A DNA stretch of 64,000 nucleotides from Bubalus kerabau (lineage: Eukaryota > Chordata > Mammalia > Artiodactyla > Bovidae), in assembly GCF_029407905.1 (NCBI RefSeq), contig NC_073634.1, forward strand, positions 22,643,501 through 22,707,500, given 5' to 3'. The notes below the pieces were generated by a model. That model saw nothing but the letters and a program-made list of their open reading frames with translations. It had not been told where the DNA came from and made no database searches. Below are positions 10,361-23,200 of this stretch, piece after piece (the stretch's first letter is position 1; every line of letters begins with the position of its first letter). Position numbers and translations under genes: made by a program.

Positions 10361-13300
10361 CTAGGGGAAAAAAAATGAAGATTATGAACAGTAAAAGAAA
10401 CAAAATACTGTTAACTTGTTTTTTTGCTTAGCACCCTAGTTATGTAATTGACAACCCCTACCCCCTGCTGCTGCTGCTAAGTTGCTTCAGTCGTGTCTTG
10501 TTCTGTGCGACCCCATAGACGGCAGCCCACCAGGCTCCCATGTCCCTGGGATTCTCTAGGCAAGAATACTGGAATGGGCTGCCATTTCAAATACTAGCTA
10601 TACAATAAGTTCCATTTGTAATACTTTAGGTTAGCAATGTTATAGATACTTTTTCAGATTTAGTCTCTCTCATGAAGGAAGTAACTCTTCTAAAATTAAA
10701 AAAAAAAAAAAAAAAAATACTGCCTCAGCCCTCTGAGGTGGTTAATAATAACTATTAATCTGATTACACCTTACTCCTCAAAACAGGGGAAACGTGCTTA
10801 GACTCTGTTGTCAGGATAATTTAATAGTTGCTGAGATTAATTATGACTACATCTGTTCTAAAGTTACTTATATCCCTCATTCCCTTTACAGTAATTGTTC
10901 TAAAGCTTCTCTCTAGTCTGAAGTTTGGGGGTATCTTTTGATAAATCTATGCAATGGCTTTTAGGGGAATTAAACCAAACATTTAAAATGGCATATCTGA
11001 TCTTTTCAATATAAAATATAAACCTTTTGGTGGACATTTTAAAAATAAAATATATTTGACAATATAATGTGTTATGCTCACCTTACAAAAAGGTGAAATA
11101 AACACCATAAGGCCCTAAGACATGTAGAATCTGATGATCTTTTAAGAGTGGTTTCATTAAATAAAACAAATCACCACTAACTGCTCAAATGAGGATTGCT
11201 AAAGAGAAATACATTGTTTTTACCTGCAGCCAGGGATGACTAAGAGATTTGTCTACGCTGTAACGTTTTCTCATCTTCACTTGAAGTAGGTTGTTTATCA
11301 AATCAATTGCTAAGGGAAAAGACAAAATAAGCTATGTGAATCTGAGCACTGACCACCCCAAACCTGTGACTCTGCCTGGAAGGCAGTTCAATCCACAGAA
11401 ATATACGGTTCAAGATATTTGCTTCTCGAGGACATAGCCTTTAAGCTAACATATTAGTGACTGATAAATATTTATTGAATTCAGTATACCTGGTTTATTA
11501 AGGAGATAGTACAGAATACAAGTTTAAAGTGTAGACTGGAGCCCGCCCGCTTGAGCCCAAGTTGTGACTGTGTGACATGGGGTCAGTTAACTGCACTGTG
11601 CCTGTTTGCTCATCTGTAAAATAAGGTTGTTGAGAAGATGAAATAAACTTAATACACACAAAGGGCTCAGAATGATGCTTTTATGTGCTAAGAATTAACC
11701 ATTACTTTTAAAAATGAATAAAACAGACTCTTTACAGTCTGATTTTTTTTTTTTTTTCCCCTCCACAACGATGCTATGCTATTCTCTAGTTTTGGGCTTG
11801 GTCTGGAAAAGAGCCAAAGCCATTCACTGCCTTGCTTCTGCAGATGTAGTTATAGTGAGGTAATAACTTCTTACCAAAAGTTCGTACTTAACAGGTTTTA
11901 ACAAATAAGTTCATGGTATTTTAGTGTATGTGGTGAGATCTTAGCATGCATATTTTATCCAATTATTTGGAGATGTGGGCTAACTACAAAACCAAAGCAA
12001 CCATGTAACTACACAGACAGAATCCTTATGTAACAAGGCAACTGTTACTAAGGTCTGCATCCAGGGATGAGCCACACTAAGGACCATCCTATACTATTTC
12101 TAGTTCTATCTATATACTGTCATACCAGTCAAGGCTTTCCAGATTTTTTTCCACCCTGTTTTTTCCCCCCAAATTAGTTTAAGTACTAGTTTCTCTATAT
12201 TCTAAATATCCATTGTTCCTTAAATGGCAGTCTGCTATGTGCATCAGGATCATTCAGTGTGTTTACTAAAATGCATTCCTGAGTAGCAGTACAGCTGGTG
12301 AGTCTGAGTCTTAGGGACGGAGCCAGAGGGTCTTTTTAATAACCTCACCAAGTGATTCTGATGTAAGAGGTCTATAGACCACACTGTCCAAGAGGCTCTA
12401 AGGTGACTCTGGCAATATCCCCAAACCCTCATATATACTTCTTCCATCAGATCTCGTCATTAACAAGTAAGCGTACTATTTACTATTTACTATGTTGGCC
12501 CTCAGACTTTCCCCAGTTTTATTAATCCCTATGATTAGGTCTCATACTGGGCAGAATTTTAAAAAATGTTTTAAGTGGTGTATAAAGAACCTGATTTAGT
12601 TCTGAAGATAAGAAAAGTGACTGTGAAAAGACAGATTACTTCAGGAAAAATACGTCCAACCAGTAGCCTAAGTAGATCATACAGTTTGGAGGGGTTCAGG
12701 GAAGACTTCACAGATGAGCCACAAGATCAGGGATCTCTGAAGGGCTGGAAGGGTTTCGACAGCAAGGAGGAGAGCAGGCAGAGGAAAGGTCTAAAGCAAA
12801 ATGCAGCAAACGGCTGAAAGCAGCTTGTGTAGGGCAGCGGTAGCAGAGGAGACCAGAAGGTGAGAACCTGGGCCGCGTCACAGAGACCTACAGCTGCAGC
12901 CTGGTTCCAGGGAGGCTGAGGTGTGTGGGGGCACAGTAAGACGAAAGCAGCATTTCCAGGAGACGGACTTGGCACCGGTGACTGGGGAGCACAATTACAA
13001 AGCTGTTTCAGTAGTTTCAAAATGAGGCAGTTGGGACCTGGATTAGTGCCCTGCCTGGAAACTTAGGAAGATAAAGAAACTATATATAAAAGGAAGTATT
13101 CTTCAAACAATGGTAAATAGCTGAATTTGGAAGATGAATGGGAAATATTAAAAAGAGATGTCAAAACAGGGTGATGTGGAATCATGAAGGTTTTTAAACT
13201 AAGATGCACAGACCAAAAACTTAATTTTTTTTTTTTTTTACCTTCACCAGAAATTTCTCTCCATGGATTTGGTGGGTACATAAATGCAGCATTCTGGATT

Positions 13301-16300
13301 TGGTCATTTATATCTTCATCTTCATTAAAAGGGAATGTGCCACTGAGGCTCACATAGACGATAACTCCCACTGACCACATATCTAGAGAACGGTTGTAAC
13401 CTTTGCTCCTGAGAACTTCAGGGGCCAAGTATGCTGGAGTTCCTACCACAGATCTCCTGAATGACTTTTCACCAATGATGCGTGCAAACCCAAAGTCACA
13501 CAGCTTCACCTGGAAATTAAGGATGATGTTAATTTTATATTATTGATATACAGATAAAATATATATCAATTTATTTATAATTACCTGTTCCTAAATATGA
13601 TATGGAATCATTTAAACACATTTGCCAACTGTATTATGAATGCCAAAAGATTATACATAGGGAAACTGTAAAATATCCTTTTCCCAAAAGGAAGATACAT
13701 TTATAACCCTATGATCCATTACTAACAGTATGAAGAACTTTGCTAAGTGCTTGTTTCAAACAATCACTTTTGAAGTGTAGCGTCCAGAATGCCAAATACC
13801 AGAATGGTGTTATGAGTGCTCATCATTTTTGATGAAATGGAAGGTGCTGATCTTTTATCATTTGGCTTGGAGACCCCTTTCTATCATCTAGAAGCAGGAA
13901 CTGTTTCATTTTTAAATCCTCAGTGGCCTCACAGTGCCTGTATAAAGGTACTCAAGTGTTTGCTGAATGAAAAATAAGTTATGATATTTAAAAACTTACC
14001 CTTTATTTTACTTAATCCTAGAATCTCTCTTCCCAAGGTCACTATATATTGGCAAGTATATACACACCAGTTCAGGTGTGTTAAAAGATAACTATTAATG
14101 TGGCCAGTAAAAGCGTAATACTAGAGATTGCTTGAAAGAATTAAGAGTAGCTTTTCTATGACTACGGAACAAAATATTGCTAGTTAGATGTTTAGATTTG
14201 CAAAGAGTTATATCTGAGGGTAGCCATAGTCACTACCATGCTCTTTTGGAAAGAAGGCTCTGGAAATGTAATGAGCTTGCTGCCTGTCCTCTAGCAGAGG
14301 TTCAAATTCTGGTGATTAAGGATACATCCATGCTGGGCAGCAAATGCCAAGTACTTCCCTGAGGGAAATGCCCAGATTCACAAAATGTCTTCACTAAAAA
14401 CGTTAAGATGAATTGAGAGATGAGGGATTTGGCCTCTAAAAACCAGTGATACACATAATGACTGGAAAGCAAAGATGGACCTTCATACGTGTTTTTATGA
14501 TGTTTGTTTTGTGTCATTACTGAATTTGGCTACTTCCTCTGAGATTCAAATCCTATCTGAAGAATAGGATTATCAACCATGAAGAAATGTGAACTCTTTC
14601 CCCCCTCATTAAATGCCATATTTCAGCTAACATTTTGATAAAGATGACTTGGCAGTTTGGCAACTGAAAAAAGAGTGGCCATGCCTAGCATTTGATAAAA
14701 AAAAAAAGAGTATCAAATAAATGACATTATTTTCCCTTTGATCCTAATGGAGGTTAGAAGGTTCGAGTTTTAACCTTAGCTGGAGGGGTGTGCATCCTTT
14801 GCCCATACTCCTTTGAAGATCAAATGAAATAATATATTGAAGCACTTTATTTAAAATATAGCATCAATGCTCGTGGCACCTTTTTGATCTCATAAAGACA
14901 AGGGGATTACTTTTATTCTCATATGCATTCTAAGAGGAATATGATTACTTCCTTAAATGTAAAAAGAGTTGAATAATTTTTTTAAATATATCTTTTTCTT
15001 TGAAGGACAATCTGAGTTGTATTTACCAACGGAACAGTCATCTGTTGCCCTCTTGTCTAATTGTTTTTTAAATAAATGCACATAAACAATAACTTGGAAA
15101 TAAATTATTCGAGTTGATGACAGTCATGAGAAACATTCATAGGCACCACTAATGTATAGTCCTTAGGATAAATGATTCAGACTTTGGGTTAAGAACCATT
15201 TTTAGGTTATGAGATAAATCTGAATCAAGATGAACATGTTTTAATGAAATAAAATTTAACCAAGTGAAAAACAAAATGAGTGCATCATATGCAGGAGACA
15301 CATTATCATCATACGTATGTGAGCCCCGGTGGTGATGGGAAATGTAATTCTTCCATGGGTTTTGTCGAGAATGTTTGAAATACAGTACTCTAAAGAGGAA
15401 GAGTTGGCTGCCTGCCTCAGCCAAAATCTTGTCTTCCCATTTCAGGGTTATCCCTCAGTTTATTTCATAGGGAATTTGTCCTGAGGACCAAGCACCAACC
15501 AAGGCTACCTCTTCCTACTTCATTCCCAAACCACAGGGGAGCGGTGAACTGTGCACAAATCACAAAAAAATTACTCCTTAAGAACTGGTCTAAAAAGTCA
15601 TTAGGTGTAAAAAGCCTTCATGAACACAAACAATATATCAATAATTAGTAAAATGTCAATTCAAATTATTCAGGTATAAATCCTCCCTGGTAGTTACAAG
15701 CTAAAAACTTTTTCTGTAGATAGTTATGAACTGAATCTACAGCACTGCCTTTCATTACATGTGTGCTTCACAATGTTGTCACAGATATTTAAAACCATAC
15801 TTTAAAAAGGTTCTGGAGAATATCTCACCTGAGGAAATGGCTCTGCTGATGCGAGTAGCACATTTTCTGGCTTTAAATCACAGTGCACAATATTCTTAAA
15901 ATGCAGATTCCTCAAAGCAACAAGTATCTGTTATTGAAGAAGAGAGAATTTTTTCTGTTCCTGGAAAAGTCACAGCTAAATCCTAATTGGACCCCCCCGA
16001 ACAGTATAATAATTTGGAAAGTCCATTACAGTTCATCAAGATTTAACTCTAAGTGTTATTGTCTTCTTCAAAGTAACAACACCCACAATATCCTGATATG
16101 TGAAAAGCACTACTATTTCCCATAGTCCTTAATTTTTCTCTAGTTTCAAAAAAAAAAAAAAGTTTAAAATACCTGTGTGACCATGAATTTAGTTATTCGT
16201 TCTGGAAGTCGACTTTTCTCACTAGATAAAATCATTTCCAGCATATCTCCATGTAGCTTTTCCATCACTACAAAAACTCGTTCCGGGGTTTCAAACATAC

Positions 16301-19300
16301 ATTCCAGGTTTACAATCCCAGGATGGTGCAAATTCTAGAGAGTTGCAGAACATTATGTGACCAACGTGAGTAAAGTTTTACTACGCAAGTATCTAACAAT
16401 GTACTGCAGTTAACTGTATGGAATAATGGCACAAAAGATAGCTCAGAAAAATAAAAGCAAACAAAAAGGATCATGGAGTTTGATTTTCAAAGTTCTGTAC
16501 TAAAGAGAAGATGCACAGGAAGGGAAAGAATGTCTTCCCAGTTTGATTATATAACTGCCCTTGTCCATTACTGCTTTTCCTTTTTTGTCATCTTTTTAAT
16601 CTTCTGATGGTACTCTAACTTTATGCTATCCACAAATAGGCACCAACTACCAAAGTTTTAGCCAATTACACAGCTTTGGTTCTTCAGGGCTGTTTGTAAA
16701 GGTCTTGGCTCAACAGGTGGCTTTGTCTTTAAGGTAGTTATTTATCTAAGTCCTGATCTCATATCTTGATTTGGTCTTCCCTCTTTCAGGTTCAGCATCT
16801 CTACCACCATCACCCCATTTTTCTTAAGCACTATTAGGCGCACAGGTTGGGGCTTCCCTGATAGCTCAGTTGGTAAAGAATCCACCTGCAATGCAGGAGA
16901 GCCCAGTTTGATTCCTGGGTTGGGAAGATCTGCTGGAGAAGAGAGAGGCTACCCACTCCAGTATTCTTGGGCTTCCCTTGTGGCTCAGCTCATAAAGAAT
17001 TCACTTGCAATACAGGAGATATAGGTTGGGAAAATCCCCTGGAGAAGGGAAAGGCTACCCACTCCAGTATTCTGGCCTGGAGAATTCCATGGACTGTATA
17101 GTTCATGGGGTCACAAAGAGTTGGACACGACTTAGTGACTTTCAGGCTCACAGGTTGGAAAAATACAAAGCTGAATGTGATACTGTTTAAAAAAAAAAAA
17201 GCAAACTATCTTACTGGTATTAAAAACAAACAAAACTTCCTCAAAAGTGAATTTGAGAAACCAGCCATACTCAAAAACATTTAATGGTTCTTTACTTCTG
17301 GACATAAATCTAAATTTCTGGATGAGTTTTAATATCTTCAATAACCTGGTTTCATTTTTCTTATTCAAACTTAAATATGTTCTTAAATACTGGCCCAAGT
17401 GATTAAATGTTTTAATCCTTATTAACAGAAATAGTTTTTTCTTATGCTTTTTTTCTCACACTAAGAGGGCAAACTTTTTTCCAGCCTGTGTGAAGTTGGG
17501 CTCCATGTCTACAATGCGTTTTGAATCCACCACCATTCTCAGTTCCCACCGTAACGCCTGAATTTTCGCTCACACCACCTCTCTTCTGGACTACTGCAGC
17601 AGCTGCCCCTGCACTCATGCAGCGGTACTTATCCCACGGTGCTGTATTACATGTATGCATATCTTACTCTCTAGTACAGTACTGACAGCAGAGACCGTGT
17701 CTTAGTCATATTTAGCTTAACTTCTGAATCATGGTTGGTGTTTTAAAACTGTTTAGAAAATGCACAGCAAGCACAAAGTAAATATTGTTTATAATCAGCT
17801 TAAAATAATTTAATGATGGTGTTCCAGGTGGCAAAATAAAAAGTGATACAATCTTATAGTAGATAAAGTGAAATACCCCAGTGGTGGGGTGTGATAATGG
17901 CAGTAAGCAGAAGAGTCAAAACGTCCTAACTCTGATCAACTTAGAGCTATAAGTGTGGCCAGCTGTCCCCTATACACTAGTCAAATTACCTCTCAAGTTT
18001 CTCACCCCCAACCCCTGCCATCCTTGAGAACATATGCATGAACACACCAAAACAGAAGTATGCTATAACATAATTCTTATTAACAACTTCTTCTATTTGT
18101 TTAATGTCCCGTTTCCTCTGGAGTCTGTTTTAGAAAATTATAGTTTCATAGAGAATTAATCCTCTTCTCCAGGCTTTCAAGTTTACCTAGTAGAGTTGCA
18201 CAAGATAGTATCTTAGTGAGTGAGAGTTGCTCAGTCGTGTCCGACTGTTTGCCCCCCATGGACTATACAGTCCACCGAGTTCTCCAGGCCAGAGTACTGG
18301 AGTGGGTAGCCATTCCCTTCTCCAGGGGATCTTCCCAACCCAGGGATCGAACCCAGTTCTCCTGCATTGCACGCGGTTCTTTACCAGCTGAGCCACCAAG
18401 ATAGTATCTTAAGATTCCCTTAATTTTTTTCAGTATTTGTGATCATCCTCCCAAAATGTTTTTGTTTTCTTATATTTTGATTCACTTATTTTGTTGTTAT
18501 CCCACCCACATAGCTAACCAGCTTTTGGATTTACTGTACTAAATTTATTAACTTCCAGTTTTATCTTTGTTAATTGTTTTCCTCAGGTTGACTGTTCCTC
18601 CTTTAACTTGAGTTGGACTCAATTCATTATTTTCATTCCTTCCTCATTAAGTATTTGACATTTCTATGAGTAGTAGTTTAAAAGCTCTGATAAACAGTAT
18701 TTTCATAATTATTTTCTAAATACTTGGGTCATGATTTTGCTCTCTGATTCAAGAATTAAGACTTTAAAAGTTTTTTTTTCAGGTGGTTGGAGATTTCTTT
18801 TCCCCAATTTTATAATTTATTTGCAGTTTTAGTACATTAAGATAAAAAACTGTTTTTTTAGCTAATAAAGTATTTATTTATTTGTGGGTACAGAGTTCAA
18901 TATAAACTGGTTATATCTACCTTATAATGTTTAGGCCTCTTCTGTTCTTACTTAGCTTTGTCTACTTCATCTGTCATGGACATCTGTGTATTTGTCTGTT
19001 CTTCCCTGTATGGTCACTGCTGCTGTTGCTGCTAAGTCGCTTCAGCCGTGTCCGACTCTGTGCGACCCTATAGACGGCAGCCCACCAGGCTCCCCCGTCC
19101 CTGGGATTCTCCAGGAAAGAACACTGGAGTGGGTTACCATTTCCTTCTCCAGTGTGTGAAAGTGAAGTCGCTCAGTTGTGTCCAACTCTTAGCGACCCCA
19201 TGGACTGGCAGCCCACCAGGCTCCTCCGTCCATGGGATTTTCCAGGCAAGAGTGCTGGAGTGGGGTGCCATTGCCTTCTCCAGTATGGTCACTAGTTTTC

Positions 19301-20232
19301 CTTTAAAGTTACTGACGTCATTTGGTTTAACGTGATTTGCACTCTTCCACTGAGTGCGCCCTTCTTAATTCACTTCATGTTTTCTCTTGAATTAAATCTT
19401 ACTAGGTCATGATGCCCCTTCACTTTTTTCTATCTGAGAGAAACCCAGAGAGGCTGTCATGACTGCAGACTTCAGAAAGAGCCAACAAAACCAGTTCTTG
19501 TTGTGATGCCTCTTTCTACATTTGCCTGGTCCATCTCCACTGTTTTTGGAAAAACTTATACCTATTTTGTGTATCTGAACTCTCTTCTATCTATATTAGA
19601 GTATGCTTTTCTGTTTATCATTTTTCGTGTAGCTTCTGGGTGATTTCCAAGAAGAGAAGGGGAAAATACTGAATTTCCCATTTACATAGGGAGCCAGGAG
19701 AGCACTTCATCTTTTCTCCCACTACTCTACTACCCTCTTCAGGCAATAACAAAAGATTTTACATTACCACATCGTTATGAAATGAAAGGAACAAAATCCC
19801 CCATACTACAATTATTTAATTCTGTTCCCAGTCAGGCAATATCAATGAAAAGAGCCAGAGTGATATAATAATAAAGTGTTTACATTGTATATTACCTGCA
19901 AATTCCTAAACTTAGTTTTATTAACATCTGCAGTTGGTAACATGGGAGAGATAAGCTTCAGTATTTAGTTCAGAGCTGTATTTGTGATCAAAGTTACAAG
20001 GAGAACTTACATCTGGAATCTAAAGTCTGACACAAATGAACATTTCTATGAAACAGACACAGACTCACAGAAATAAAGAATAGACTGGGGGGAAGGGGTG
20101 GGGGAAGGATGGATTAGGAGTTTGGGATCAGCAGATGCAAACTAGTACACACAGGATGGATAAGCATCAAGGTCCTACTGTACAGCACAGGAACTATACT
20201 CATTATCCTATGATAAACCATAATGGAGGAGA

Positions 20233-20281
<49 letters not shown>

Positions 20282-23200
20282 AGTTACTTTGTTGTACAGC
20301 AGAAATTAACACAACATTGTAAATCAACTACAATAAAATTTTAAAAAGTGACAAGGAGAAATCAAGTCTTATGAATAAATCCTTAGTATTTATTTTTTGC
20401 ATAAAAACTGGATATTGAGAAAGAGTCCAAAATTAGATATGAAAAAAGATCTCTAACAATATTTTCAAACCCTAATGCAGAGTCTGAATGCTACTATTCA
20501 GACTATTTTAAAGGTAGCTTCATAGGAGGAGGCAGCCTTGAAGTGACCACACAGGTAGCTTGTAGACCACCATCTTTTGATCATCTGGGGAAAAGTGAGG
20601 CAGGTGTTAGTAACAGTGACCAGTAATGTAATAAATGTAAAATTAATTACATGTTTACAACTTTCTTACCTTCTTCTCCAAAGAAGCACCAAGTTCATTA
20701 GGCTGTGTCTTCTTGAACTTCACCCACAAGCAAATAGGGCTCTGACAGCATTAACTATTACATTTTCTTAAATACCATGCAAAAGCTACACAATGAATCA
20801 ATAAACATTTGCATATTATAAATTAAATGTATTCAGAAAAATAAAGCTAACTTTTAATCTTCTAGATGACTTCCAAAATAGATAAACATGTTACATGAGA
20901 ATAAAAACTCACAGTAATTTATTTTATGGAATTTAACTCACTGCCAATATATCTTTAAAAGTATAGCTCAATGGATTAAACTGTTATAATGAAATCCGGT
21001 GGTAGAAGTATCAAAGTGTTTTTATAGTTCATGGAATGATGAGTTAAGAATGAAATCTGAGCTTTTTAAATTTAAGACTTATGAAAATGTGTTCCAAACA
21101 ACCTACTACCATAATGTCAGTCCTTTTAACTCCTAGATTACTGTAACGTAATTTAGCCTTTTTTTTAAAAAAAAGGGAGTTAATTCAGAAGCTCACTGGC
21201 CTCTCACTGAGCCAAAATGTTATAAAATGCAAACAAAGAAAACAAAAACCAAATCTTGCCAGTTCACTAGACAGACTTTGATTTAAAAACTCATAAATCA
21301 AAAATGAAAACCGATACAAAGCAACTTTTTACCTGTAAAATAGCCACTTCATTACGGAGCTGACTTTCCTGTTTTGTGGGGAATCTCATCTTATCAATTA
21401 CTTTAATAGCCACATCCCTTCCAGTCTTTCTGTGTTTTCCTATTTTTCAAAAAAGTTCAGGTAAGAAAGAAGATGCAAATTGATGTCACATACAATACAG
21501 AAGTTTCATTAGGAAGTTGTCCACAAACTGAAATTGGTATGTATTTACTTTTGTATTTCTTTTAGGGGGCAGGCTCATTTTGTTCTTTCTCCATCACTCA
21601 TCTATAATAACTATAATTTTCCCTTATAGTAACTGCCTCTAATAAAGGCTGTTTTGTTATTTGAAATAGCAGGAAATTTGAATGAACCTGTCTGCTGAAA
21701 AATAATCCACCTTATTAAATAAATGAAAGTTAACTATGTGACTTAGTCTTCAGAAATTCTGTCAAGATAGAAACACTGTACCATGGAATTCATTTTATTC
21801 TAGGTTCTTTGCAGAGTGATTTAACTATATATTAGGGTAAATCTTCAAGCAGAAAGGCCAACTAGTTGTGGTAAGGAATGCAAATGGTTTAACATTACTT
21901 TTCTACCTTGCATCATAGCTTGTAAAGTAGCTTTACATACATTAATGAATATACAGGCCAGGCTGTATAAGCCCCATTAAACTGATGAAGATACTGAGGC
22001 ACAGTGAGGTTAAAAGGCTTCGGCAATGTAAGTCAGAGTGAGGTAAGATTTCAGGTGTTAGACCTGATACACCATGTGTGCCAACCGCAGACAAACGGGC
22101 AACTGTGTGGGAAAACCAGTGGGGCACATACTTCAGTAAATGAACTCTCAGAGTCCAACACAAACTTCAAGCCACACAAACATCTTTCCGTGTAAGCTAC
22201 AAGAAACGACGAAAACTACTGTGAATTTTCTGATTCTCTGTTTCTTTTTAAAGTTTTCCATTTAAATTAAGAAATTAATACTAAGTTATAGTGAAAAGGA
22301 CTTATCTAAAACTATGCAGATTAATCTCTGAGGAAGAAACCACTTGCAAAATTGTGAAAACATGCTAACAACTAGCAAATGATTTTTAAATTTCCTAATT
22401 TTCTACATTATCTACAATATGCAAAAGGCTGCAACTGCTTACTTACCTCCATAGACGATACCAAACTGGCCTGAACCAAGCACCTCATCTGCAAATATCT
22501 GGTAAACGGTACTGATGTCCTATTTGGGAAAGAGTAAGTGTTATTAGTTCCATGAAACCATGTCCATATCTCTGATTCTTTTCATTCAAATACTTACATA
22601 CATTTCAGTTTTTAATGGTTGAGGGATTTCTTTTTCACAAAATACTTTATGAAATACTGACATTCTCTGTCCTAAAAAAGACCAACTTTACTATGACTCT
22701 TAACGTACAACTATAATGTATTCTGTAAGACCACCACTGGGGGAAAAATGATTTGAATTAAAAAATACATTTATTAAGTAGTGATCTATAAAAATTAAAT
22801 TAACATAAAAATTAAGAAGAAAGTTTTACGAACTTTACTATTAAAGAGATTTGCTATCTTTGACTTCAAAGAAAAACTCAAAGTTTTGTATTTTTGAGAT
22901 TTGTATTTTTGAGACTTATTTTGAAAGACTGATGAAATATGTGTAACTCATATCCACTCCTCAATCTTCTTCCTTCCCTTTCCTCTTTTTTTCCCATTAG
23001 TGGCTGCTGCTGTCAGAATATTCTTAGAAAGCATTCTCCAATCCTTTCCACAGATCCTCAGTCAAGGTCTCATTTGGGTATGTGCTACAGTCTCCAAGAA
23101 GCCAGGGACTACACTTATTTTGTTCAGTGTTACATTCCCAGACAGTGCCTTCTCATGGTAGTCACTGGATTGAATAAACCAAGTTTATTCAAGGCCTCAT

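Noticed and set aside
13063..13241. Extension of the PRKD3 kinase frame past the exon end
   Set aside because: The frame runs through a GT donor into intron, the continuation lacks kinase likeness, and the true next exon (11224-11309) restores the C lobe in frame.
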